Shown piece by piece: positions 1 through 6,788 of a DNA stretch of 11,556 nucleotides. The DNA lies in the NCBI GenBank assembly GCA_905215225.1, contig CAJMPM010000025.1, positions 1 to 11,556 of the forward strand, read 5' to 3'. Within the stretch, counting starts at the first letter, position 1. The number at the start of each line of letters is the position of its first letter. The notes beneath the pieces were generated by a model. That model had not been told where the DNA came from, did not search any database, and saw only the letters and a list, made by a program, of their open reading frames with translations. A program made the position numbers and the translations under genes. The DNA is from an uncultured bacterium. GTDB lineage: Bacteria > Actinomycetota > Coriobacteriia > Coriobacteriales > Coriobacteriaceae.

Positions 1-2
1 GA

Positions 3-521
3 ATTGCCAATATCTGCTATGCCGCAAGCGAACCGAGTGTGGGCCTTTCACTCAGCATGGAGCAAACGGCCCTCAAGTGCTACATGGCAGACACCGGCCT
101 GCTTGTAACGCTTGCCTTCTCTGACAACAACGATACCGATGAAAACGTTTACAGAGCCGTGCTTCGCGGCGACATCGGATTGAACGAAGGAATGCTTACC
201 GAAAACTACGTTGCCCAATCTCTAAAGGCCAATGGACACAGGCTCTTCTTTTATTTCCAAAGCGGAAAGAAGGAGGGGGAGGAGCGCATGGAAATCGACT
301 TCCTCGTTACCCGACCCTATGTCAATGCCGCCGGAAAGCCGCGCATCAGCCCCATCGAAGTTAAGTCGCCACGCAGATACGGAACCATCTCCCTCGACCG
401 ATTCCGCGCGCGCTTTAGCAAGAAGATTGGGATGGCTTACGTGTTGCACCCTAAACAACTCGAGTGGGATGCCGAAGCGCAGCTGGCACATCTTCCGTTG
501 TATATGGCTTTTTGCTTGTAG
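3..521 (+). CDS. DUF4143-type AAA+ ATPase, C-terminal part (5' truncated by window)
   Basis: The reading frame is open from the window edge and ends at TAG 519-521, giving 172 visible residues, so the N-terminal P-loop ATPase half is missing. The visible part matches the C-terminal domain of the COG1373-like 'ATP-binding protein' family: a 'CYMADTGLL' segment, then 'NEGMLTENYVAQSL', 'FFYFQSG', 'MEIDFLV' and 'ISPIEVKS'. The E-I-D and I-E-V-K spacing resembles a PD-(D/E)XK fold, which is associated with DUF4143; whether it is a nuclease is unknown. These proteins are common, often strain-variable, and have no settled function. Base composition is clearly lower in G+C than in the flanking genes, hinting at separate acquisition (inference). 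It converges on mazG with 39 nt between stops. The GTG at 39 is internal to the gene and not a likely true start. Confidence 0.8.
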   Translation: MANICYAASEPSVGLSLSMEQTALKCYMADTGLLVTLAFSDNNDTDENVYRAVLRGDIGLNEGMLTENYVAQSLKANGHRLFFYFQSGKKEGEERMEIDFLVTRPYVNAAGKPRISPIEVKSPRRYGTISLDRFRARFSKKIGMAYVLHPKQLEWDAEAQLAHLPLYMAFCL

Positions 522-560
522 GGACCTCTCTACGAATGGATGCCATGAGAGACGCAGGCC

Positions 561-1421
561 TCACTCGCTTGCTTTTGCTTGGTCCCACAGGTCGTTGAGT
601 TGAGCGGTTGAGCAGGCGGCGAGGTCATCGCCCGCCTCGTGCACGGCGGCCTCCATCGCAGCCCAGCGGCGACGGAACTTTGCCGTGCTGGCGCGCAGGG
701 CGCTCTCGGCGTCGATCCCCTCTTTGCGCGCGACGTTGACCAGGGCAAAGAGCAGATCGCCAAACTCCATTTCGCGCTCGGGCGTTACGGGGGCCTCGGC
801 CGCAAACTCGGCACGTTCCTCGGCAACCTCGTCCCACACGTCCTGGACCGTCTCCCACTCAAAGCCCACGGCAGCCGCCTTGCGCGACACCTTCTGCGCC
901 TGCATCAGCGCCGGCAGATGCGTGGGCACGCCGTCGAGCAGACCCTCGGGCGCAGCTTCGCCCGCTGCCACGGCCTTGTCCTTGGCAACCTTCTCGGCAA
1001 GCTTGACCTCATCCCAAATCTTGAGCACCTCGTCGGAGCTCTCGGCGTCCGCATCGCCAAACACGTGTGGGTGGCGGCGGATGAGCTTGGCGTCGATATC
1101 GCGCGCCACGTCGGCCAGCGTAAACTCGCCGGCGTCCGCCGCAATCTGCGCATGCAGTACTACCTGCATGAGCACGTCGCCGAGCTCCTCGCGCAGATGC
1201 GTGGCATCATCGGCCTCGATGCAATCGAGCGCCTCGTAGGCTTCCTCGATCATGTTCTTGCCGATGCTCTGATGCGTCTGCTCGCGATCCCACGGGCAGC
1301 CATCGGGCTGACGCAGACGCCAGATAGTCTGCATCAGATGCTGCAGCTCGGCCGACGCGTCGACCAGCGTGGACAGGTCGCGCGAACCCTCGGCATTTTG
1401 CTGAGCCATGTGCTGCGCCAT
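561..1421 (-). CDS. mazG: MazG nucleoside triphosphate pyrophosphohydrolase
   Basis: Predicted cytoplasmic enzyme hydrolysing NTPs/dNTPs to NMP plus PPi, a house-cleaning role for non-canonical nucleotides (family knowledge). At 286 aa it has the usual two-domain MazG architecture. The N-terminal domain shows GCPWD (41-45), the metal-binding EExxE at 59-63 and E-x-x-D at 79-82 ('EELGDVLMQ'), then 'RRHPHVFGD' at 115-123. The second repeat has 'DEVAEERAE' near 197-205 and 'EFGDLLFALVNVAR' at 219-232. The ATG at 1421 is favoured: on the minus strand a GGAGGAGG sequence lies about 7 nt before it. A second ATG four codons in (1409) is weaker. It sits 2 nt after the stop of the upstream phosphodiesterase gene, so the two are probably cotranscribed. 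A 14-residue N-terminal leader before the conserved domain is Gln/Ala-rich and unremarkable. Confidence 0.95.
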   Translation of the reverse strand: MAQHMAQQNAEGSRDLSTLVDASAELQHLMQTIWRLRQPDGCPWDREQTHQSIGKNMIEEAYEALDCIEADDATHLREELGDVLMQVVLHAQIAADAGEFTLADVARDIDAKLIRRHPHVFGDADAESSDEVLKIWDEVKLAEKVAKDKAVAAGEAAPEGLLDGVPTHLPALMQAQKVSRKAAAVGFEWETVQDVWDEVAEERAEFAAEAPVTPEREMEFGDLLFALVNVARKEGIDAESALRASTAKFRRRWAAMEAAVHEAGDDLAACSTAQLNDLWDQAKASE

Positions 1422-1423
1422 AG

Positions 1424-1972
1424 TTATTCCTCCTCCAGGACCACGTGACGGAACACGCCGTCCTCGTAGATGCCGTAGCTATGCGTACCGTCCTTGGGAA
1501 TGCTCACGCTGCCGGGATTGAAGAGCCACAGGCCCGGGTGCGCGGCGCTTGCCTCGTTAACCTTGATGTGCGTATGGCCGTAGACGAGCGCGGAGCCCTC
1601 GGGCAGCGCGGGCGCGTGGTCGACGCTGTTGTGCATGCCGGCGCCAAAGACGTGGCCGTGCGTCAGGAACAGCTCACGGCCGGTCTCGTCAAACAGCGTG
1701 GCGTAGTCGGCCATGACCGGGAAATCGAGCACCATCTGGTCGACCTCGGCGTCACAGTTGCCGCGCACCGCGATGATGCGGTCGGCCAAGGCATTGAGCA
1801 GCGGAATCACACGCTTGGGAGCGTAGTCGCGCGGCAGGTCGTTGCGCGGACCGTGATAGAGCAGGTCGCCCAGCAGGACGATGCGGTCGGGCTGCTCGGA
1901 CTCGATGGCGGTGACCAGGCGCTCGGTCCAGTATGCCGAGCCGTGGATGTCGGAGGCGATGAGGTATTTCAT
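1424..1972 (-). CDS. yfcE: YfcE-type metallophosphoesterase (phosphodiesterase)
   Basis: A 182-aa calcineurin-like phosphoesterase of the YfcE/MJ0936 family, typical in length. All metal-binding blocks are visible: D8 and H10 in 'SDIHG', D36 in 'LLGDLLYHGPR', N72 in 'VRGNCD', H105 in 'LTHGH', and H133/H135 in 'YGHTH', followed by 'FNPGS' at 151-155. E. coli YfcE cleaves artificial phosphodiesters in a Mn-dependent way; the physiological substrate is not known, so none is assigned here. The ATG at 1972 is supported by an AAAGGA sequence about 6 nt upstream on the minus strand. It lies 56 nt after the larC-like gene and 2 nt before mazG. That suggests a larC-yfcE-mazG transcription unit, although no functional link between the three is apparent. 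Confidence 0.93.
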   Translation of the reverse strand: MKYLIASDIHGSAYWTERLVTAIESEQPDRIVLLGDLLYHGPRNDLPRDYAPKRVIPLLNALADRIIAVRGNCDAEVDQMVLDFPVMADYATLFDETGRELFLTHGHVFGAGMHNSVDHAPALPEGSALVYGHTHIKVNEASAAHPGLWLFNPGSVSIPKDGTHSYGIYEDGVFRHVVLEEE

Positions 1973-2028
1973 GAGGGATCCTTTCGGATGGGGTTGATAT
2001 GGCTGGGCGCTGGATGTCGCCCGCTGCG

Positions 2029-2514
2029 CTACTCAAATCGCAGTGCCGCGCTCTGGGCCGCCTGCATCACGCGTTGGAGCGGCACGTCGCGCTCACGGGC
2101 AAGACGGGCGCAGTCTTCGTACTCGGGCGCCGCGCGCTTGCTGCCGTCGGGCAGGGTGGCCACCTTGACGGACACCTCGCCCCATGGCGTCGTTACGCGC
2201 TCAAAGCGGCGTGGCAGGCAAACGCGCTCCATGACCTGGCGGCGGATGGCATTGGTCGTGGTTTCCAAAAAGATAATCGTCTGCAGGCGCTCGATATCCT
2301 CGTGGGTGCAGATTACCTGCAACTGCCAGCCGGGACGGCCCTTCTTGCAATAGAGGGGCAGCCAGTGCACCTCGCGCGCACCGGCCTCGCGCAGGCGGTC
2401 GGCGGCGTAGGCGAGCACCTCGGGCGATGCATCGTCGATGTCGCATTCCAGCTTGACGATGGTCTCGGGCGCATCGGTCTCGCGAGACAGCGGAGATTTG
2501 CTATCGCATGGCAT
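2029..2514 (-). CDS. larC: LarC C-terminal domain protein (LarC2-like, nickel insertion)
   Basis: The 161-aa product matches the C-terminal half of LarC, the CTP-dependent enzyme that inserts nickel into the pincer cofactor of lactate racemase (LarA). Signature blocks are 'LECDIDDASPE' (22-32), 'LYCKKGRPGWQLQVIC' (54-69), 'FLETTTNAIRR' (82-92), 'TPWGEVSVKVA' (109-119) and 'PEYEDCARLA' (130-139). The frame stays open upstream to 2928, but that part overlaps the divergent PHP gene and has no LarC similarity. The ATG at 2514, with AAAGGAG 9 nt before it (2524-2530), is therefore chosen. The N-terminal LarC domain of about 250 residues is absent and not encoded next door. In Lactobacillus plantarum larC is split into larC1 and larC2 joined by frameshifting; here only the larC2 part is present. 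It may work with a LarC1 encoded elsewhere or have another role. Confidence 0.85.
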   Translation of the reverse strand: MPCDSKSPLSRETDAPETIVKLECDIDDASPEVLAYAADRLREAGAREVHWLPLYCKKGRPGWQLQVICTHEDIERLQTIIFLETTTNAIRRQVMERVCLPRRFERVTTPWGEVSVKVATLPDGSKRAAPEYEDCARLARERDVPLQRVMQAAQSAALRFE

Positions 2515-2707
2515 ACGGTCCGGCTCCTTTCCGCACGGGCTCGTTTTGTTCACCCAAACGCTAACACATCGCGGGCGGCGTGGATGTGGCGGAGCGCGAT
2601 GAGCGCGATTTTCCCTGTCCGCAAGAAACCGACACCCCGGCGCGCTCGTCGCATCGAGGGCCGCGCCGTTACAATGGAGCGGATTCGCTTGACGCAAAGG
2701 AGCCGCC

Positions 2708-3619
2708 ATGCCTGCTTGCCCGCTGGTCGATTGCCACACCCACACCTCGTTTTCGGACGGGCACGCCTCGTTTGAGGACAACGTTCGCGCCGCTGCTGCG
2801 GCCGGGTGCCGCGTCATGGTCTCGACTGACCACCTCACCCTACCCGCCAGCATGGACGCCAACTGCGAAGTGCAGGTTGTCGAGGGCGACCTGCCGGCAC
2901 ATCGCTTGGCTTTTGAGGACGCCCGCAAGCTTGCCGCGCAGATTGCGCCGGAGCTCGAGCTTATCTATGGCTTTGAATGCGATTGGTACGAAGGTTGCGA
3001 GCCCTTGGTAGAGCGCTGGTCCCAGGGCGCCGTGGTGCGCTTGGGCAGCGTGCACTGGATTGGCGACCCCGGCGATATCATGGCCGGTGCCGCGGGTACG
3101 GCGGGAACGGAAAACGTCGCTCGTCCCGACACGCCCGATTCGAGCTGCGGTTGGATCGACGATGACACCGACCTGCATGTTTGGGAAAACCTGGGCGTGC
3201 GCGGCGTGTGGGAGCGCTACGTCGACGACTGGTGTCGCGCCTGCGAAAGCTCGCTTAACTTTGATGTGATGGCTCATCCCGACCTGGTCATGCGCTTTTC
3301 GAAGGAAGGCTTTGCGCCCGACTTTGACCCCGCACCGTTTTGGCAGCAGATGGCCGAGTGCGCGCACGATACGGGCCGCCGCGTTGAAGTTTCGACCGCC
3401 GCGCCGCGCAAGGGCCTCGACGACTATTACCCCTCGACGGGGCTGTTGCGTTGCTTTGCCCACGCCGAGGTACCCATCACCTTTGGCTCGGACGCGCACC
3501 GCGCCTGCGATATCTGCTGGAACATCCGCGAGGCCCAGGCGCACGCCTACGACTGCGGTTATCGAACCTTCGACATCCCCCACCTCACCGGCGAATGGGA
3601 GCCCACGCCCCTCGCCTAA
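2708..3619 (+). CDS. hisJ: PHP-domain histidinol-phosphatase (HisJ/HisK type)
   Basis: Predicted to hydrolyse histidinol phosphate to histidinol plus phosphate, the penultimate part of histidine synthesis. The 303-aa protein has the PHP metal-ligand set in order: H10/H12 in 'DCHTHTSFSDG', D41/H42 in 'STDH', E90 in 'YGFECDWYEGCE', H116 in 'GSVHW', H190 in 'MAHPDLVMRF' and D262/H264 in 'FGSDAHR'. 'GFExDW..G' and 'HPDL..RF' are typical of HisJ/HisK rather than of DNA polymerase PHP domains. It is somewhat longer than Bacillus HisJ (about 268 aa) owing to a Gly/Ala/Asp-rich stretch near 120-155. AAAGGAG about 5 nt before ATG 2708 supports the start. It converges on hisE with 27 nt between stops. 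The his cluster encodes no other histidinol-phosphatase (its HisB is dehydratase only), so context strengthens the call. Confidence 0.88.
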   Translation: MPACPLVDCHTHTSFSDGHASFEDNVRAAAAAGCRVMVSTDHLTLPASMDANCEVQVVEGDLPAHRLAFEDARKLAAQIAPELELIYGFECDWYEGCEPLVERWSQGAVVRLGSVHWIGDPGDIMAGAAGTAGTENVARPDTPDSSCGWIDDDTDLHVWENLGVRGVWERYVDDWCRACESSLNFDVMAHPDLVMRFSKEGFAPDFDPAPFWQQMAECAHDTGRRVEVSTAAPRKGLDDYYPSTGLLRCFAHAEVPITFGSDAHRACDICWNIREAQAHAYDCGYRTFDIPHLTGEWEPTPLA

Positions 3620-3651
3620 CTAGTCGTTTAAGAACATCCCCAATGACTAGT
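3619..3651. terminator. Inverted repeat between convergent hisJ and hisE, possible bidirectional terminator
   Basis: ACTAGTC (3619-3625) and GACTAGT (3645-3651) are perfect 7-bp arms. The stem can extend inward by a G-T and two T-A pairs to 10 bp, with a loop of about 13 nt. The arms include the last base of the hisJ TAA and the whole hisE TAG (3647-3649). A structure shared by two converging genes fits a bidirectional terminator. However, the stem is not G+C-rich and there is no U-tract, so an intrinsic terminator is only a weak possibility. Confidence 0.35.
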
Positions 3652-3964
3652 GACGGCGGGCGTTGAGTTCGCCGGCTAGCTCGTCGAGGGTGATACCGTA
3701 GCGCTCGAGCGTCACGAGCAGGTGGTAGACCAGGTCGCCGGCCTCGTAGCGGATGTGATCGTGATCGTTATCCTTGCAGGCCATGATCACCTCGCTCGCC
3801 TCCTCGGCAAGCTTCTTGAGCAGCTCGTCCTCGACGTCGGTCAGCAGACGCGCGGTATAGCTCTCCTGCGGCGATGCATCCCGACGACCGTGAATCACCT
3901 CGGCCAGACCTGTCAGCGTCTCACCGATATTTCCATCCTGAACGTTTGCGGTGCGCACACCCAT
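3647..3964 (-). CDS. hisE: Phosphoribosyl-ATP diphosphatase HisE
   Basis: Hydrolyses phosphoribosyl-ATP to phosphoribosyl-AMP plus PPi, the second step of histidine synthesis. The 105-aa length is normal for stand-alone HisE. Visible motifs are 'SYTARLL' (35-41), 'KKLAEEASEVIMA' (50-62), which supplies the EExxE metal site at E54, E55 and E58, and 'EAGDLVYHLLV' (74-84), which supplies E74 and D77. This is the same alpha-helical NTP-pyrophosphatase fold as MazG, which is also in the window, but the length and 'SYTAxLL' block identify HisE. The ATG at 3964 has AAAGG about 8 nt upstream. It is the last gene of the minus-strand his cluster, 45 nt after hisI. HisE and HisI are separate proteins here, not fused as in enterobacteria. 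Confidence 0.95.
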   Translation of the reverse strand: MGVRTANVQDGNIGETLTGLAEVIHGRRDASPQESYTARLLTDVEDELLKKLAEEASEVIMACKDNDHDHIRYEAGDLVYHLLVTLERYGITLDELAGELNARRH

Positions 3965-4009
3965 AGTTCAATCCTTTCTGGTGGCCGAGCGTCTAATCGA
4001 GCGCCCGCC

Positions 4010-4339
4010 CTACGCGAGTTTCTTAAAGAAGCAGGTACGGTTGCCGGTGTGGCAGGCCGGACCCGGCGAGTCGACCTTGACCAGCAGCGTATCGCTATCG
4101 CAGTCGGCCCAGAGCTCCTTGACCGCTTGCATATTGCCGCTCGTCGCGCCCTTGTTCCAGAGCTCCTGACGGCTACGGCTCCAAAACCACGTGGTGCCGG
4201 TCTTGAGCGTCAGCCCCACCGACTCCTCGTTCATCCAAGCAACCATAAGCACCTCGCCGGTGTCATACTGCTGAACCACACAAGGAATCAATCCTTTGGC
4301 GTCGTACGTAAGCTTAGAAGGATCGGCTATCTCTTCCAT
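4010..4339 (-). CDS. hisI: Phosphoribosyl-AMP cyclohydrolase HisI
   Basis: Opens the adenine ring of phosphoribosyl-AMP to give ProFAR, the third step of histidine synthesis. The 109-aa protein has the complete zinc/magnesium signature: 'WFWSRSRQELWNKGATSGN' (51-69), 'DCDSDTLLVKV' (79-89) and 'GPACHTGNRTCFF' (93-105). C80, C96 and C103 are the expected zinc ligands and D79/D81/D83 the magnesium site. The frame is open upstream to a TTG at 4408, which would add 23 residues. The ATG at 4339 is preferred because GGGGAG lies about 4 nt before it and the length then fits the family. It follows hisF after an unusually long 142-nt gap filled by an imperfect palindrome, so it may depend on that region for its translation or transcription. 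Confidence 0.94.
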   Translation of the reverse strand: MEEIADPSKLTYDAKGLIPCVVQQYDTGEVLMVAWMNEESVGLTLKTGTTWFWSRSRQELWNKGATSGNMQAVKELWADCDSDTLLVKVDSPGPACHTGNRTCFFKKLA

Positions 4340-4381
4340 TTCTCTCCCCAAATTCAAACTTCGCAGGTCGGCGAGGGTTGT

Positions 4382-4468
4382 CCAGGTGCCCGAGATTCCG
4401 AGCGACAAACCCGACGACGCGTGCTTAAGTACGCGAGGAGGGTTGGAGCCGGAAGGTCGGGTGCCTGG
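4382..4468. repeat. Nested imperfect palindrome in the hisF-hisI gap
   Basis: The 142-nt spacer holds complementary segments nested around one centre. Outer arms 4382-4393 (CCAGGTGCCCGA) and 4457-4468 (TCGGGTGCCTGG) pair at 10 of 12 positions. Next are TTCCG (4396-4400) with CGGAA (4450-4454), then AACCC (4408-4412) with GGGTT (4440-4444). The core at 4418-4435 is CGCGTGC, TTAA, GTACGCG, a near-perfect hairpin. The transcript could fold into one long stem with small internal loops. It could be a regulatory or RNA-processing structure in the his mRNA, or a small mobile palindrome. No function can be read from the sequence alone. Confidence 0.6.
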
Positions 4469-4481
4469 GCAAGCCGCAGCA

Positions 4482-5264
<783 letters not shown>

Positions 5265-5267
5265 GGG

Positions 5268-6011
5268 CTACTCCTCCCCTCGGGCGGCGGCCAGCGCCTG
5301 GTTCAGCGTAAAGTTGCCCTCGTAGAGCGCTCGACCGGTAATGGCACCTTCAATCGCGCCCTCACCCACCGCAGCCAGCGCGCGGATATCGTCGAGCGTC
5401 GAGATACCGCCCGACGCCACGACGGGAAAGCCCGCGACCTGCGCCACATGGCGATATGCCGCCACGTCGATGCCCGTCTGCATGCCATCACGCGCGATGT
5501 CGGTATACACCAGATGCTTAAAGCCCAGCTCGGAAAGCTGCGCCACGGCGTCGTCGAGCGCCACGCCCGCGCCGTCGCGCCAGCCGTTCACCTTGACCTG
5601 ACCGTCGCGCGCGGCGATATCTGCTACCAGCAGCTCGCCAAAGCCTTGGGCCGCCACCTCGGCAAATCCCGGCTCGGTCACCAGCGCGGTGCCCAGCGCA
5701 ATGCGGCGAGCGCCATAGCCGGCCAGCTCGTCGATGCGCGCGAGCGAGCGGACGCCGCCGCCCACGTCCACGGACAGACCGTCGACGCCGCAGATGGCCT
5801 CGATCGCCGCCGAGTTGGCAGCGCACATGTCCTCGTCCTCGCCAAAGGCAGCGGACAGGTCGACGACGTGCACCCAGCTCGCGCCCTGCTCGACAAACGA
5901 ACGGGCGACGGCCACGGGGTCGTCGGAATATACCTTGCAGCGGCTGCGGTCGCCGCGCTCCAGGCGCACGACCTTGCCGCCGATCAGATCGATTGCGGGA
6001 AATAGGATCAT
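5268..6011 (-). CDS. hisA: ProFAR isomerase HisA
   Basis: Converts ProFAR to PRFAR by Amadori rearrangement, the fourth step of histidine synthesis. The 247-aa (beta/alpha)8 barrel is of normal length. D8 in 'FPAIDLIGGKVVRL' and D131 in 'LLVADIAARDG' are the expected acid/base pair. 'VDVGGGVR' (81-88), 'VNGWRDG' (141-147), 'YTDIARDGMQTG' (169-180) and 'VVASGGIST' (197-205) form the phosphate and substrate sites. The start overlaps the hisH stop as ATGA (6008-6011), indicating translational coupling, and hisF follows 3 nt downstream. In some Actinobacteria the hisA position is filled by PriA, which also serves tryptophan synthesis. I cannot tell from this window whether this enzyme is bifunctional. 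Confidence 0.96.
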   Translation of the reverse strand: MILFPAIDLIGGKVVRLERGDRSRCKVYSDDPVAVARSFVEQGASWVHVVDLSAAFGEDEDMCAANSAAIEAICGVDGLSVDVGGGVRSLARIDELAGYGARRIALGTALVTEPGFAEVAAQGFGELLVADIAARDGQVKVNGWRDGAGVALDDAVAQLSELGFKHLVYTDIARDGMQTGIDVAAYRHVAQVAGFPVVASGGISTLDDIRALAAVGEGAIEGAITGRALYEGNFTLNQALAAARGEE

Positions 6012-6709
6012 CGGCCACCCTCCTCGACGATGTTAACGAAGTTCTTAAGGATGCGCTGGCCCAGCGCGGAGGATTTCTCGGGATGGAACTGGCAGCCCCA
6101 CACGTTGCCATGGCGCACGATGCACGGGAAGCTCCGCGTATAGTGCGTGCGCGCCAGCACATCGGCGGCATCGGCGTCGTCGGCCACCGCATAGCTGTGG
6201 GTGAAATACATGTTGGCGCCCTCGGCAAAACCGGCAAGCAGCGGATCGGCCGCGCCGGCGGGCGTCATGTGCACCTGGTCCCAGCCCACGTGCGGCACCT
6301 TCAGGCGGCTCGACTCCAAGCGCGTGCACGAGCCGCGCATGATGCCCAGGCCATCGATCCAGGGACCGTCAACCTGCTCGGGGGTGTTGCCGTCGGCGGC
6401 CATGCCCTCGTCCGCAGGTACGCCCTCGTTGCCACGCTCAAAAAATAGCTGAAGGCCCAGACAGATGCCGAGCAGCGGAGTTCCAGCGGCAACGGCATCG
6501 AGCACGGCCGTCTCCTCGCCGCTCTGGCGCATAAAGGCGATCGCGTCATAGAACGCGCCCACGCCCGGGATGACCAGGCCGTCGGCGTTGCGGATCTGCT
6601 CCGGATCGTCCGACGTGCAGGCGGCAGCACCAGCGCGCGCAAGCCCGCGCACGACGCTCGACAAGTTGCCCTTGTGGTAGTCGACCACCACGATCTTCGG
6701 TTCGCCCAC
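6008..6709 (-). CDS. hisH: Imidazole glycerol phosphate synthase glutaminase subunit HisH
   Basis: A class I glutamine amidotransferase that releases ammonia from glutamine and channels it to HisF. From the GTG at 6709 the product is 233 aa. The triad is C83 in 'LLGICLGLQLFFE', H209 and E211 in 'WGCQFHPEKSS'. The oxyanion/entry segment is 'IPGVGAFYDA' (47-56); 'VPHVGWD' (138-144) and 'YFTHSYAV' (168-175) are also conserved. GGAGG (6715-6719) lies 5 nt before the GTG and the conserved 'KIVVVDYHKGNLSSV' starts just after, so this start is preferred. An alternative GTG at 6745 would add 12 residues and lies inside the 6736-6774 palindrome. An insertion of about 20 acidic/Gly-rich residues (roughly 92-116) after the nucleophile block makes it slightly long. 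It overlaps hisA by 4 nt. Confidence 0.94.
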   Translation of the reverse strand: MGEPKIVVVDYHKGNLSSVVRGLARAGAAACTSDDPEQIRNADGLVIPGVGAFYDAIAFMRQSGEETAVLDAVAAGTPLLGICLGLQLFFERGNEGVPADEGMAADGNTPEQVDGPWIDGLGIMRGSCTRLESSRLKVPHVGWDQVHMTPAGAADPLLAGFAEGANMYFTHSYAVADDADAADVLARTHYTRSFPCIVRHGNVWGCQFHPEKSSALGQRILKNFVNIVEEGGR

Positions 6710-6713
6710 GCGA

Positions 6714-6724
6714 CCCTCCCTTTT
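6714..6724 (-). promoter_or_regulatory. Ribosome binding site that decides the hisH start
   Basis: On the minus strand AAAAGGGAGGG ends 4 nt before the GTG at 6709, with GGAGG at 6715-6719. This strong site lies downstream of the other in-frame GTG (6745), favouring the shorter HisH. Spacing and composition match the sites before the other his genes. Confidence 0.7.
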
Positions 6725-6735
6725 CCCATCCTCCA

Positions 6736-6774
6736 AAACCACCACGAAGGTGCCTGTCCCCTTTGTGGTGGTTT
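6736..6774. repeat. Palindromic intergenic repeat (15-bp arms, 9-nt loop) between hisB and hisH
   Basis: AAACCACCACGAAGG (6736-6750) and CCTTTGTGGTGGTTT (6760-6774) are complementary at 14 of 15 positions around the loop TGCCTGTCC. It is flanked by an A-run on one side and T-run on the other, so either strand could form a hairpin followed by 3-4 T. It lies in the 79-nt hisB-hisH gap inside the his cluster. From memory, near-identical palindromes with a GGGGACAGGCACC core recur between genes in Coriobacteriia and other bacteria and look like REP-type elements. I could not verify this by search. It could act as a weak terminator, an mRNA stabiliser or a passive repeat. Confidence 0.75.
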
Positions 6775-6788
6775 GCGCGATCCGTCAG

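Noticed and set aside
522..560. CTCTC/GAGAG pairing in the gap between the ATPase gene and mazG as a terminator
   Set aside because: Five-base arms with a 16-nt loop and no T-run are too weak to call.
639..1448. Plus-strand open frame opposite mazG
   Set aside because: Antisense to a complete MazG with all metal-binding motifs; no domain match by eye.
2592..2609. Tandem 9-bp repeat GAGCGCGAT in the larC-hisJ intergenic region
   Set aside because: Only two copies, in GC-rich DNA; could be chance or an operator, and nothing else supports a role.
2670..2694. TACAAT (2670-2675) and TTGACG (2689-2694) as promoter boxes for hisJ
   Set aside because: No acceptable -35 box lies 16-18 nt before TACAAT, and TTGACG is too close to the ATG to have a -10 after it; not enough support to annotate a promoter.
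2029..2928. Reading the larC-like frame as a 299-residue protein from 2928
   Set aside because: The first 138 codons lie antisense to the PHP gene and show no LarC or other domain; ATG 2514 has a good ribosome site and begins the family-like region.
3647..3964. hisE as a second MazG-like house-cleaning enzyme
   Set aside because: Same fold, but length, the SYTARLL block and the his-cluster position identify HisE.
4010..4408. Upstream TTG start for hisI giving 132 residues
   Set aside because: The extra residues lie in the palindromic spacer and do not match the family; ATG 4339 has a close ribosome site.
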